Shown here piece by piece: positions 1-8,034 of a stretch of 64,000 nucleotides of DNA. Numbering within the stretch: position 1 is the stretch's first letter; each line of letters begins with the position of its first letter. The DNA lies in NCBI GenBank assembly GCA_963783235.1, contig CAWAMN010000001.1:620001-684000 (forward strand), written 5' to 3'. The notes under the pieces are model-generated. The model was not told where the DNA came from. It was given only the letters and a program-made list of their open reading frames with translations, and did no database searches. The position numbers were made by a program, and so were the translations under genes. This DNA comes from Thiohalomonas sp963783235 (lineage in GTDB: Bacteria > Pseudomonadota > Gammaproteobacteria > Thiohalomonadales > Thiohalomonadaceae).

Positions 1-321
1 CCTCGTCAGTGTCTCTTTCGCCCTCAGCTCAGCGAGCCGAACCAGACGGCGGATAATTCGCTCCATCACCACCGGACGGCGTTGGGACTGGGACTCGACG
101 TTCAGGGCCTCGTGGAGTTCCGCCTCACTGAGGTCTTGGATCACCGCGCCCAGCTCCTGGTATGAGGTGAGCGCGAGCTTGATGTGGTCGCGGCGGATCT
201 CACCGGCCAACCCCAGCTCCTTGCCCAGCCGCTGGATAAGCGGACGGGGCACCTCGCCCTTGGTCATGGCGAAGTAGACCTCCGTTGTGAGGCGGAATAG
301 CTCCACGTTGCTCTGACTCAC
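1..321 (-). CDS. Hypothetical phage protein, partial (C-terminus beyond the left edge)
   Basis: About 107 codons are visible and no stop is reached, so the gene continues left of the window. The start is a GTG whose GTGA overlaps the TGA of the upstream gene at 318-320, which indicates translational coupling. The visible part is charged and mostly helical, beginning VSQSNVELFRL and rich in Leu, Glu and Arg. I do not recognise a family. It is the last visible member of the leftward early operon. Confidence 0.6.
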   Translation of the reverse strand, partial: MSQSNVELFRLTTEVYFAMTKGEVPRPLIQRLGKELGLAGEIRRDHIKLALTSYQELGAVIQDLSEAELHEALNVESQSQRRPVVMERIIRRLVRLAELRAKETLTR

Positions 322-1067
322 CGACGCCGACGGCGGGCCGGGGCCTTCTTCTTCGGCGCCTTCTTCTCAACGCCGTCGAGGTTCGGCTCGGCTTCGAGGA
401 TGGTACGAGCCTCTGTGCGCTTGGCCATCATCACCGCCAGCTCCTTGTCGTCCAGCGGCTCAGCGTTGCCGAAGGTCAGCGAGGAGTAGGTGGTCTCCGG
501 GTGGAAACCCACCTCGGTGGTGAAGGCCACGGGCGGCAGGCCGTGCATCTTCGACAGCGTGGCCACGTAGGAGTCGAAACGCTTCAGGGCGGTGGGGCTC
601 ACCTCCAGCGTGTAGATTTCGTCCTCCTCGGTGGCATCGGGCGGCATCACCGCCAGCAGGCGGGTGTTCTTGCACGCCTTGCCATCACCGTCGGAACCGA
701 ACTGGTTCATCGGGCAGCTGGAGCAGTCATCGGCCTGCGGCTCCGGGCTGTTCGCGCTCGGTTCCATGTCACGGATGACGGTGCCGATGGAGAAGCAGCT
801 CGGCGGCTGCGGGTTCTTCGGGTCCCACTTGCCCTCGTACAGGGTGTTGCGGGAACGGAAGTCGAGGATGACCAGCTGGATGGGGCCGGTGTCCACAGTA
901 CCGTCGGGGAAAGTGAACGTTTTGTCGGTGGTCTTGATCTTGCTGCCACCGACGGCGTTGATCTGGTTCTGAATGTTGGCCGCTTCCTGCGAGAGCTGTT
1001 CGCGGATGTTGGCCGGGGTAGTGTTGCCGCGTTTGGCGACGGCGGTTCCTGGTGCTTTGCGAGCCAT
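318..1067 (-). CDS. Conserved phage protein with Cys cluster and basic tail
   Basis: This 249-residue protein starts at the ATG at 1067 because an AAGGAGG ribosome site lies 8 nt upstream; an upstream in-frame ATG at 1088 has none. A central Cys cluster (CSSCPMNQFG, then a further Cys about 10 residues on) suggests a zinc or structural metal site. The C-terminus is a lysine/arginine tract (KKAPKKKAPARRRRR) suited to nucleic-acid binding. Its place in a replication gene block would fit a single-strand DNA-binding or recombination accessory role, but that is inference from basic charge and context; I cannot assign a named family. Confidence 0.75.
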   Translation of the reverse strand: MARKAPGTAVAKRGNTTPANIREQLSQEAANIQNQINAVGGSKIKTTDKTFTFPDGTVDTGPIQLVILDFRSRNTLYEGKWDPKNPQPPSCFSIGTVIRDMEPSANSPEPQADDCSSCPMNQFGSDGDGKACKNTRLLAVMPPDATEEDEIYTLEVSPTALKRFDSYVATLSKMHGLPPVAFTTEVGFHPETTYSSLTFGNAEPLDDKELAVMMAKRTEARTILEAEPNLDGVEKKAPKKKAPARRRRR

Positions 1068-1106
1068 GGTTTGGCTTCCTCCTTGCAAGGGTGGGTGGTG
1101 CTTGGG

Positions 1107-1328
1107 TTACTTCGCGCAGAACTGGGTTTCGATACCGACGACGATCTGATAAACGTCTTCCGGGTAGTTAAAGCGCCATTCAGTGACGACACCGCCGTTG
1201 AACTTGGTAGCGACATCGAAACTGATGGCGAATAGCGCGAGGTGCTTTGCGAGGTATGCGGCGAACTCACGCTGTTGAGTGACTGCGTAGGTGTCGCCGT
1301 ACTCGATGATCATGACATCGTCGTCCAT
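1107..1328 (-). CDS. Small hypothetical protein
   Basis: A 73-residue acidic and aromatic protein (starts MDDDVMIIEYG) preceded by GGAAG about 8 nt before its ATG. It lies just downstream of the structured leader at 1359-1426. No family is recognised and no membrane segment is evident. Confidence 0.6.
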   Translation of the reverse strand: MDDDVMIIEYGDTYAVTQQREFAAYLAKHLALFAISFDVATKFNGGVVTEWRFNYPEDVYQIVVGIETQFCAK

Positions 1329-1358
1329 GGATATAACTTCCTTGTTGTTGGTTGGGGT

Positions 1359-1426
1359 GCGGGAGCAGGGGGTAGCCAGTATTCGGACTTTGCAGGTCGT
1401 AGCCCTGGTCCGTTACCCGCTCCCGC
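1359..1426 (-). promoter_or_regulatory. Structured leader RNA upstream of the 1107-1328 gene
   Basis: In the transcribed (minus) sense an outer 8-bp stem GCGGGAGC/GCTCCCGC encloses a second stem GGGTA/TACCC and nested stems CGGAC/GTCCG and CAGG/CCTG. No U-tract follows, so it does not look like a Rho-independent terminator. The motif TCGGACTTTGCAGG (plus strand, 1383-1396) recurs with one change at 17076-17089 in another intergenic hairpin, suggesting a shared RNA element. Function is unknown. Confidence 0.45.
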
Positions 1427-1435
1427 AGAACTCAA

Positions 1436-1837
1436 CTACCGCTTGCGCAGATTCAACGTCCGCTTGGGGTAGCTCTGAACACCCGGGATCGGCTTGCCGC
1501 GTCGATCCTCCAGCAGCTCCCGGAACGGTGCGGCTGCGGCCCGGCGTTCCAGCAGGTCGAAGCGCTTGTAGCGGGAGATGAACTTGTAGAAGCTGTCCCA
1601 GTCCTCGACGTTGGGCACGATGTTCTCCGAGATGGAGACCGTGGCCACTTCGCCCGCAGACTTGTCGATGCCCTGCGCATCGAGGCGCTCCATGAGCTGC
1701 GCTTCGATCTCGGCTTTCTCGCCTTTGAGGCCGTCGATGATTTTGTTTTGGGCGCGGATGTCTTCGCGCAGTTCGAAGAGGTTGTCGATCAGATCGCCGA
1801 TGGTCTGCTTGGTGGTTTTCTTGGCAGTCTTTGCCAT
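1436..1837 (-). CDS. Coiled-coil phage protein
   Basis: A 133-residue protein with a Lys/Thr-rich N-terminus, a predicted coiled coil at about residues 15-55 (ELREDIRAQNKIIDGLKGEK and following), and a C-terminus ending in a PGVQSYPKRTLNLRK-like strand. Similar small proteins with that ending occur in the replication modules of many tailed phages, from memory, but without an assigned function. The ATG follows AAGGAG in a normal context. Confidence 0.7.
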   Translation of the reverse strand: MAKTAKKTTKQTIGDLIDNLFELREDIRAQNKIIDGLKGEKAEIEAQLMERLDAQGIDKSAGEVATVSISENIVPNVEDWDSFYKFISRYKRFDLLERRAAAAPFRELLEDRRGKPIPGVQSYPKRTLNLRKR

Positions 1838-1861
1838 GGGGGCGTTCTCCTTAACGTGGGT

Positions 1862-1987
1862 TTATTTTACGTTAGTCGTTGTACGAAGTGCAACCCTTCG
1901 TTTCACTTCGTGGAGTAGTGCTTCTCCAGCTCCTTCTTCACGACTGCACTCCTTGAGTCCATCCAGCAGTATCTTCGGGTCAGGCAT
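1862..1987 (-). CDS. Very small hypothetical protein (41 aa)
   Basis: The frame from the ATG at 1987 to TAA at 1862 encodes 41 residues (begins MPDPKILLDGLKEC). It has a good ribosome site (GGAAGGA 7 nt upstream) and overlaps the end of the upstream gene by 8 nt, the usual arrangement in this operon. It fills an otherwise empty gap. No family is recognised. Confidence 0.5.
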   Translation of the reverse strand: MPDPKILLDGLKECSREEGAGEALLHEVKRRVALRTTTNVK

Positions 1988-2219
1988 CTTCGAATCCTTC
2001 CTTCTCCAGGTCCTTGAGTCGGTCGCGTTCTATTGCCCGCGCCTTGCGTTTGTCGTATGAGCGTTTACTGGTGCTGCTGCCCACGTGCCAATGGCCACAG
2101 ATTTTGCAGCGGTAGTGATTGATGCGTTCACCCCCTCTGCGGTTCTGGCGCTTTGACAACTTCTTGGCGCGTTGATGGGTCAGGCAACCCTTGCCGTAAC
2201 AGGAGATTGGTTTTGCCAT
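1980..2219 (-). CDS. Small zinc-binding phage protein
   Basis: A 79-residue basic protein. Cys7 and Cys12, together with the motif YRCKICGHWHVG at about residues 36-47 (CxxC followed by HxH), form a probable zinc-binding site; a charged helical tail follows. Proteins with a C-terminal CxxCgxwH signature are common small phage proteins of unknown role. It sits between the polymerase-side genes and the coiled-coil protein and probably binds nucleic acid. Confidence 0.7.
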   Translation of the reverse strand: MAKPISCYGKGCLTHQRAKKLSKRQNRRGGERINHYRCKICGHWHVGSSTSKRSYDKRKARAIERDRLKDLEKEGFEDA

Positions 2220-2243
2220 CCTTGGCGAACCTCCGAGGTTCCG

Positions 2244-2489
2244 TCAGTGTTCAGCCTTGCAGTCGAAGTGAATCCGCGTGCCATCACCTTGCAGGTAGCC
2301 ATAGCCCTCGACCACCGTCAGCAGGTGCTGGCCGTACCGGCCCGAGGTGCGCAGGGCGCGGAGCTGCTCACAGTCGAGGTGGCCGAGTGCGGCGTGCAGC
2401 TCAGCGATGGCCCGTTGCAGCCGGTAGACGTTGGTCTCCACCATACCGATGGAGTGCAGGTACTCTTCGAATCCGTTCGTGTATGACAC
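2244..2489 (-). CDS. Small hypothetical protein
   Basis: The GTG at 2489 is preferred because AAAGGAG ends 6 nt before it; the longer frame from 2507 would overlap the TAA of the upstream gene and lacks a site. The product of about 81 residues is helical (start VSYTNGFEEYLHSIG). No family recognised. Confidence 0.6.
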   Translation of the reverse strand: MSYTNGFEEYLHSIGMVETNVYRLQRAIAELHAALGHLDCEQLRALRTSGRYGQHLLTVVEGYGYLQGDGTRIHFDCKAEH

Positions 2490-2500
2490 TGAGTTCTCCT

Positions 2501-2704
2501 TTACCACTTCGCCCAGTCGGGCAGTGCTTTGTAGATGGCGTCCATCGCGATCTCCGAGCCGATGGCCACGGCGATGTAGCCTTGGCGGCGGAATTTCACC
2601 GCCTGCTGGCGGAGCAGGGTGTAGCGTTGCAGTTCGGAGAACACCTCTGCGAGCTGGGCCAGCTCCGCTTCGTCCTCGATGGTGTCGATGCTGGGGGTGT
2701 TCAT
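2501..2704 (-). CDS. Small hypothetical helical protein
   Basis: Starting at the ATG at 2704 (AAGGA 8 nt upstream) gives 67 residues, MNTPSIDTIEDEAELAQ onward, with an acidic N-terminus and amphipathic helices. It lies directly downstream of the DNA polymerase with a 10-nt gap, so it is probably co-translated with it. No function can be assigned. Confidence 0.6.
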   Translation of the reverse strand: MNTPSIDTIEDEAELAQLAEVFSELQRYTLLRQQAVKFRRQGYIAVAIGSEIAMDAIYKALPDWAKW

Positions 2705-2714
2705 TTCTTGGTCC

Positions 2715-4712
2715 TTACTTGGAGTAACAGTTGTCAAAGCCACCTTCAGCATTCAGCGGAATACCCGCGCACCAATCGGGCGGCGTCCGCATCACCTCCA
2801 GTGCAAACTCGTACGCTCTCTTCGCTTGGCGGCTGGGAGCGAGGAACACAATTTCGTCATGCGTCAGGGTGAGGATGCGGTATTTCTCACCGATGACCAA
2901 TGCCTGTTCAGCGACAATCTGCCGGGCGAGATGTTGGATGAGATTCTCTGTTAGCAACCCGCCATAAATCTTGTTGCGGTTATCGCCGTTGCGGTAGCTG
3001 TAGCCGTCTTTAGAGGTGAAGCGCAGGTCGGGGTACCACATGGTCAGCCCGTTGGGCAGGTCGATGCCTTCGGGGTGAAAAGTCACCAAGTCCTTATAGG
3101 TGTACTCCTTGCCCCCGAGCATCATTCCAAGCATCCGGTTATGGAACTTCCAGATGTTCTGGATTTTGTAGTTCTTGCGTCGGTAGGTAGTGACGACGCG
3201 CTGGGCTTCTTCAGCGCTGATATGTACGGCCGGTCCCATGCTGCCAATGGCCAATGTCAGGCGGTACTTAGGTGCGCCCATACCGTAACCTAGACCCAGG
3301 ATACCGACCTTACCGACGAAACGTTCCAGCTCGTCAGCCTTGGTGATCGGCCGGCTATAAATCTGTGAAGCCAGTTTGCAGTACGGGTCGACATCAAGTT
3401 TGGCGTCGGAGTCGCGGAACTCCTGTAGGAGGTCGTACTGATCGGCGTACCAACCGAGCTTGCGGGCTTCAATCTGCGAGGAGTCGGCAACGACGATCTT
3501 GTAGCCTTTGGGTGCTCGCATACAACGACGCAAGTCTGAACCGCGCTTGAAGTTCTGGGGGTTCATCTTGTCGCCCCCTGACCAGCGCAGCGTGTGGGCC
3601 TTGGCGTAGTTCAGATAGATGGGCAGTTTGCAGCCGTCGGCACTGTGGCTGAGTACCCGCCGAGCGCGGGTCTCCTGGATACCGCCCTTAGCGATGAGCC
3701 TACCCTCGACCAGTGTGCGGACCTTCTCTTTATGGTGCTGTTGCAGTGCTTGGAAATCCAAATCGTCCTTGGCAAAGGCGTAGGTCGGGTGGCCGGTGGT
3801 GGGGCTGATCTTTTTGGGTGGCTCGACGCTCAGCGAACGAAATGCCTGGGCCAGCTTCTCGTTGCTGTTGAGAACCTTTTGGACGGCAAGCAGACGAGCT
3901 TCTTCGTAAAGGTTCGGGTTGTCCGGGGCGTGTTCCTTGGCCGCTTCGATTTTAACGGTCTTGCTCTTGCGAAAACCGAGCTTTTCCTTGGGGACAATTT
4001 CCTTGGCGTAGAGAAGGTATATATCGTCCTGAGAAGGCTTCACGATCTTCTCGCACTGATACATGATCGCCTTGCGCTCTTCGATCTCTTCGACCAGTAC
4101 TTTCTTGGCGAGTTTGCGGTCGACCTCGATGATCGGGTCGGCGTACATGCGTACGGTGTGGTCAATGAGGTCCAGCTCTTCCTCGGGGAAGTCTTGGAGC
4201 ATATCGAGGAAGATGTCGTAGGTGGCGTCCACGTCTCCGGCACAGTAGGTGCCGAGCCGAGCTTCCAGGTCTTTGGGCAGGTCACGGATTCCCTTGACCT
4301 CATCAAGCGCCCCCGCTTGGATCTTGCCGGCGTAGCCAAGGTACTGGGCGACCTCATCGAGCCCTGCACCGATGTGGTTGGAGAACAGGGCGCGAGCCAT
4401 GGACAGAGTGCAGTAATAGTAAGCCGGTACGATACCGTAGTGGTGGCTGCAGATGAGTCCGTCGAAGTGCGTGTGGTGGCAGACCATTGCGGTCTTGGAC
4501 CAGTCGAACTTCTTCAACTCTTTACCGATATGGTGGTGGGGAACCCACTTGGCTTTTTTCATCCGATTGGAGCGGATGCCAACCATGTGGGCCTTGAAGC
4601 GCGGGTCGCGCACGTACTCAGTGGTTGAGACTTTTTGTTGACGCAGTGAATAGTCTTGCGCGTAGTAAGTTTCGTAATCGAGAACGACGAAATTTTTGGG
4701 TCGTCTTGACAT
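2715..4712 (-). CDS. Family A DNA polymerase with 3'-5' exonuclease
   Basis: This 665-residue enzyme replicates the phage DNA. The N-terminal proofreading exonuclease shows Exo I D12-Y-E14, Exo II around H82-F-D84, and Exo III Y156 with D160/D162 (YCAGDVDATY). The polymerase domain has motif A at 410-417 (DSSQIEAR), motif B near 467-478 (GKVGILGLGYGM) and motif C H618-D619-E620. All catalytic carboxylates are present and the frame is intact. It lacks the T7-type thioredoxin loop length and resembles the shorter phage family A enzymes. GGAG precedes the ATG by 5 nt. Other replication genes follow upstream in the same leftward operon. Confidence 0.95.
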   Translation of the reverse strand: MSRRPKNFVVLDYETYYAQDYSLRQQKVSTTEYVRDPRFKAHMVGIRSNRMKKAKWVPHHHIGKELKKFDWSKTAMVCHHTHFDGLICSHHYGIVPAYYYCTLSMARALFSNHIGAGLDEVAQYLGYAGKIQAGALDEVKGIRDLPKDLEARLGTYCAGDVDATYDIFLDMLQDFPEEELDLIDHTVRMYADPIIEVDRKLAKKVLVEEIEERKAIMYQCEKIVKPSQDDIYLLYAKEIVPKEKLGFRKSKTVKIEAAKEHAPDNPNLYEEARLLAVQKVLNSNEKLAQAFRSLSVEPPKKISPTTGHPTYAFAKDDLDFQALQQHHKEKVRTLVEGRLIAKGGIQETRARRVLSHSADGCKLPIYLNYAKAHTLRWSGGDKMNPQNFKRGSDLRRCMRAPKGYKIVVADSSQIEARKLGWYADQYDLLQEFRDSDAKLDVDPYCKLASQIYSRPITKADELERFVGKVGILGLGYGMGAPKYRLTLAIGSMGPAVHISAEEAQRVVTTYRRKNYKIQNIWKFHNRMLGMMLGGKEYTYKDLVTFHPEGIDLPNGLTMWYPDLRFTSKDGYSYRNGDNRNKIYGGLLTENLIQHLARQIVAEQALVIGEKYRILTLTHDEIVFLAPSRQAKRAYEFALEVMRTPPDWCAGIPLNAEGGFDNCYSK

Positions 4713-4733
4713 GGCTTCTCCACATCCTTGTGG

Positions 4734-4886
4734 TTAGGTTCGAGAGCGAAAAAAGAGTAGTGCGAGCGCGAGCGTTGCTGCAGCGCCCATCATTACGATA
4801 CCGACGCTCACCAGTGCCTCGCCCAGCGTGGTCAGTAGCAGGCCGGCGACGGCGAGGAGCGCCAGCTGGACGAGAAAAGGTGGCAT
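4734..4886 (-). CDS. Small two-helix membrane protein
   Basis: The ATG at 4886 with AAGGAG 5 nt upstream gives a 50-residue protein with two hydrophobic segments (LVQLALLAVAGLLL and VGIVMMGAAATLALALLFF), ending RSRT. The start lies 2 nt past the TGA of the HTH gene, so the two are coupled. It is very short for a holin and lies in the replication block; its role is unknown. Confidence 0.6.
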   Translation of the reverse strand: MPPFLVQLALLAVAGLLLTTLGEALVSVGIVMMGAAATLALALLFFRSRT

Positions 4887-4888
4887 AG

Positions 4889-5182
4889 TCACTCCTTGAG
4901 GCGTGGGTAGTATTTCCGTTGAAACGCTTCGAAGTCCTTGGGGTGGACGACCCACATCCACCCTCTAGCTTTGGCCATACGAGCCTTGAGCCGGCCTTCG
5001 CGGATCGCAGAGCGAAGAGAGTGCGCGGTCAGACCCAGTTCGCTGGCGGCTTCTTTGAGCGTGAGGTAGAGCACGTCCGGGTCGACCGGTTCGTTGGTAC
5101 CGTGCAGCTCGTCCTTGAGTTCCCGTGCCTCCTGGGCAGCGCGTTTGCGTGCCACGGCGCGGCGTAGATCATCGAGTTCCAT
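4889..5182 (-). CDS. Helix-turn-helix DNA-binding protein (excisionase/MerR-like)
   Basis: A 97-residue protein with a charged helical N-terminus and, from about residue 38, a winged-HTH module of the excisionase type (LTLKEAASELGLTAHSLRSA, then IREGRLKARMAKARGWMWVV and a terminal helix). Such proteins bind DNA as transcription regulators or recombination directionality factors. Its position next to the polymerase favours a regulator, but it could be the excisionase of this prophage; the integrase is not visible. Confidence 0.75.
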   Translation of the reverse strand: MELDDLRRAVARKRAAQEARELKDELHGTNEPVDPDVLYLTLKEAASELGLTAHSLRSAIREGRLKARMAKARGWMWVVHPKDFEAFQRKYYPRLKE

Positions 5183-5315
5183 CTCGAAGGGTCTCCTGCT
5201 TGGTTTTAGATTTCAGCCTGGAAACATCATGTGGCCCGATGAGCCACGGCTTTCCGAAAAGCCACACGTATTGCCCGTGTAGGTACTTAATCCAGGCGGG
5301 AAAGTGGCTATACAT
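5169..5315 (-). CDS. Very small hypothetical protein (48 aa)
   Basis: A 48-residue frame from the ATG at 5315 to the TGA at 5169, aromatic-rich at its start (MYSHFPAWIKYLHGQYVWLF). It begins 2 nt after the TAA of the upstream gene and overlaps the following gene start by 14 nt, matching the tight packing here. The ribosome site (AGGCGAG) is weak. No family recognised. Confidence 0.5.
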   Translation of the reverse strand: MYSHFPAWIKYLHGQYVWLFGKPWLIGPHDVSRLKSKTKQETLRDGTR

Positions 5316-5317
5316 AG

Positions 5318-5602
5318 TTACTCGCCTTTGGCCTTGGCGAGGGCGCGACGGGCTTTGTTTACCGCGTGCTTCAGTGGCGCCGGAGCCTGATCAAGGAACT
5401 GATAAGCATCCACGAAAGCAGCACAAGCCTCCGATAACTCAGGTAACTCCCGGTTCAACTCACGCTGGAGTCGTTCCAGTTCTTCCCGGTCAAATATCCA
5501 GTGCGTGTTGCCTGGCGCACGGCTGTCAGCTTCCTCGAAGCTATCGCACTCACCTAATGGCACCAGCGCGTTGGTATCTTTCCAAGCCCAAAATTCACTC
5601 AC
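5318..5602 (-). CDS. Hypothetical helical protein
   Basis: A 94-residue protein from a GTG at 5602 that overlaps the helicase stop as GTGA. The C-terminal two-thirds is a long acidic-to-basic helix with coiled-coil character (ELERLQRELNRELPEL, then KARRALAKAKGE). No function is recognised. Confidence 0.65.
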   Translation of the reverse strand: MSEFWAWKDTNALVPLGECDSFEEADSRAPGNTHWIFDREELERLQRELNRELPELSEACAAFVDAYQFLDQAPAPLKHAVNKARRALAKAKGE

Positions 5603-6009
5603 TTCCGTCCCTCCTTGATAATCTCCAGCAGGTTCACCATCCGGGTGGTCTTCTCCCCGAGGCGCTCATACACCAGCTGCTCCACGGTGCCCTCGGCCTC
5701 GACCAGGATGGTCTCGGTCTTCTGGGTCTGCCCGCCACGGTAGATGCGGTGGTTGCCCTGTTTGAGGAAGTCCGCCATATAGATGGGGCTCGACCAGATG
5801 GTGCGGGTGCCTCGGGTCAGGGTCAGCCCGTGGGCGCCGGTTTGGGGGTGCAGGAACACCGTTTGCAGGTGACCACCTTGAAAGCGCTGCACGATCATGT
5901 CGCGCACTTCGTCCTTCATGCCGCCTTCGATGACGGCATGGGTGATACCACGTTTCTCGGCGTGCTTGACCAGTTGGTCCTTCTGGTGGCGCCAGTTGAA
6001 GAACACCAC
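5599..6009 (-). pseudogene. C-terminal lobe of the SNF2 helicase (separate frame)
   Basis: This 136-codon frame starts with GTG-GTG-TTC right at the frameshift and encodes helicase motifs V and VI (THAVIEGG, GLTLTRGTRTIWSS, HRIYRGGQTQKTETI). There is no ribosome site before it, so it is more likely the continuation of the upstream frame than an independent gene. Confidence 0.7.
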
Positions 6010-6028
6010 CGAAGTGCTCGGCCTGTTC

Positions 6029-6948
6029 GATCAGGTCAAGGATGAGTTCGTACCGGCCACCGTCAAGGACGTGGTATGTATCCTCGTTCTCATACACTGC
6101 GCCACTGGCCACCTGCAGGAGCTTGGTGCGAAGAGCGGCGGCGTGGACGGCTGTGACCTCGCCGTCCTCCAGCTCCAGGATGGCCCGCTCCTCCAGTTCC
6201 CGGTAGTGAGCGAGGAGCTTTTTGGACGGTTCGAACTTCACCGAATACTGGTGGTTCTTCGGGATGTCCATGCAGTCTTCGAAGTCGTGACGGATGGAGA
6301 TGTCCGACAGTAGCCCCGAGACGGCGTCCTCCGCACCCGGTTTGTCGACCCACCTGATATGGTTGGGCTTTGGGCCGATTTGCTCGGGCACGCACACGGA
6401 GTTTCTGAATTGGTGGAACGCCGGGCCGAGACGTTTGCCGCCGTCGATGAGGTAAGCCTGGTGCCACAGGTCGGTGATCGAGTTCGAGTTCGGGGTCCCG
6501 GTCAGCCCAGCGCGGTATTTGAAGTGCCTGGCGATCTTCTTGATGGCCTTCGAGCGCTGAGAGGTCCGGTGCTTGAACGTGGTCAGCTCGTCGATGATAA
6601 GCGTGTCGAACTTCTTGAAGAAGCTGTCCTTCTGCTCAGCGAGCCACTTCACCGCATCGGTGTTGGTGATGTAGATGTCAGCCTGTTCCTCAAATGCCTC
6701 GGCACGGTTTTCCGCGCGGGCAATCGAGCACCCCATGTCCGGTGTGAACTTGGCTGCATCATCAGCCCACGCGCTTTTTAGCAAAGCGCGAGGCGCTACC
6801 ACCAGTGCGCACTTGCCCTTTTTTCGACGGCGCTCGGCGAACGCTTCGAGATGGGCTCTTGTCTTTCCCGTTCCCGGGTCGCTGAAGTCCAGTACCTGCG
6901 GGCTTTTTCTTGCGTGGCGCAGTGTCTCGTTTTGGTGTTTCCACCTTG
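6029..6948 (-). pseudogene. Central ATPase part of the SNF2 helicase (separate frame)
   Basis: The frame that is open from 7123 to 5666 is helicase-like only between about 6948 and 6029: WKHQNETLRHARKSPQVL, DPGTGKT, VVAPRALLKSAW, LIIDELTT and GLTGTPNS are the SF2 landmarks in order. Its first 60 codons are a Pro/Ser/Arg-rich shadow of the overlapping frame and its last 70 are a shadow of the C-terminal lobe. Confidence 0.7.
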
Positions 6949-6949
6949 G

Positions 6950-7289
6950 GGGAGCGCTGCTCGTCGTCGAAGTCTTTGACGTGGGCGACTTCGCGGACTT
7001 TCTTCGCGTACTCGGCGCTGCGGGTTTCTTTCTTGTCCTTGAAGGGGACGGTGCTGCAGGCGCCTTTGTGCGCCGTGTAAACTTTCCGGCCAACCCGGAG
7101 CTTCCAGTGGTTGCCTGTTTCATCGACGATCTTCCCTAAGTACGGTGTGCCTTTGATTCCCTGCTGCGGCTGAAAGGACCAAACGAGATAGCCTTTCACC
7201 GCCGACTCTCCCTGAAGAACTTTTGTAGGAGCGCCTTCTTGTAGGCGAAGGTATTGCCAAGTTGTGGCATCGTGAGTGCGCCACTCCAC
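6950..7289 (-). pseudogene. N-terminal domain of the helicase (separate frame)
   Basis: The frame starting with GTG at 7289 (no ribosome site) reads sensibly (WQYLRLQEGAPTKVLQGE, PYLGKIVDETGNHWKLRVG) until the C5 run, after which it becomes a basic Lys/Arg/Pro-rich shadow. Upstream it also reads sensibly back to a TAG, implying a further one-base change linking it to ATG 7369. It looks like an accessory domain of the helicase rather than a separate gene. Confidence 0.5.
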
Positions 7290-7375
7290 AACGGGATCAG
7301 GTTCGCGTTGGTTACTGTCAGGGCAACGCAGCTATCGAGGCGGTCGAAGAAAAACACTCGTGCATCCATGGCGGG

Positions 7376-7946
7376 TTACTCCATGTAGCGGTCGTCGGGG
7401 GTGAGGCCGCGGGCGCGTTCCAGGTTCTTCGAGACTTTTGGTTGGAGCTGTGCGGACTTTCTTGGCGTGTTCACTCCAAACCATGGACTTCTCATCGAGT
7501 GGCCCGAACGTCTCCATGTTCGTTTGCGCATCATGCTGCGCTTCCAACTCACGCAGCGCCAGTTCCAACCGAGCGAGGGCGTTCCAGGCGGCATGGGCGG
7601 CGTGCGTAAAACCGCTGTCGGGGTCGCGCAGCTCTCCACGGTGCTCTGCATTAAGGTGGCGGTAGAGGGCGTCGGTGTAACGGCGCTGGCCATCGCTGAC
7701 TTGTTGCCAGCCGTCGTCGGAGTATTTGTTGGCGCCGAACGTGCCGACTTCGCTTACTGCGCGGAGGGCGCGGGCGAAGCCACGTTGGATCAACTCAGGG
7801 CGGAGCTTGCCCGAATCGAGCTTGGCGCCGGGGGCGTGGGCATCGAGCCCGGAGGGGTCGGACTCGGTGGCGGGGCTCGTGGTGATGCCAAACTTCTTGG
7901 AGTACGCCGAGTCGAGGTCAGGGTAGTCTCGTGTCTGATCGTTCAT
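7376..7946 (-). pseudogene. DUF5664-type dATP/dGTP diphosphohydrolase-like protein, frameshifted near its end
   Basis: From the ATG at 7946 (AAGGATGTG upstream) the protein contains the DUF5664 / dGTP_diPhyd_N signature: GAKLDSGKLRPELI, FGANKYSDDGW and HLNAEHRGELRDPDSG-FTHAAHAAWN. Members of this family hydrolyse dATP/dGTP or are unassigned nucleotide pyrophosphohydrolases. After KKVRTAPTK the frame becomes Pro/Arg-rich; removing one base of the four-A run at 7436-7439 (minus sense) restores VSKNLERARGLTPDDRYME and a TAA at 7376. As sequenced, translation instead continues to 7332. The core domain is intact, so the protein may still work. Confidence 0.65.
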
Positions 7947-8034
7947 TTTCACATCCTTGTGGTTGGTGGGAAGCCCAGCGACGGTGCCATGGCGAGTGGG
8001 GGTTACACCGCCGCTGGGTGGGTAAAAAGGGTGT

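Larger units (their letters stand above)
5599..7369 (-). pseudogene. SNF2-type DNA helicase gene interrupted by apparent frameshifts
   Basis: Joining three overlapping reading frames gives one superfamily 2 (SNF2-like) helicase of about 590 residues. The N-terminal part begins at ATG 7369 (GGAG 9 nt upstream), changes frame at about 7306-7330, then runs to the GGGGG run at 6948-6952. The middle frame carries a Q-like motif, Walker A (DPGTGKT), Walker B (LIIDELTT) and motif III (GLTGTPNSN). At 6005-6013 the frame changes again into the C-terminal helicase lobe (QGGHLQTVFLHPQTGAHGLTL, motif VI HRIYRGGQ). Each junction is repaired by a one-base change. Whether these are real mutations, recoding sites or sequence errors cannot be decided here. 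The gene lies in the replication operon beside an exonuclease. Confidence 0.75.

Noticed and set aside
7376..7946. A diaminopurine (Z-genome) modification pathway
   Set aside because: The only hint is the DUF5664 gene; no PurZ-like adenylosuccinate synthetase or discriminating polymerase is visible in the window.
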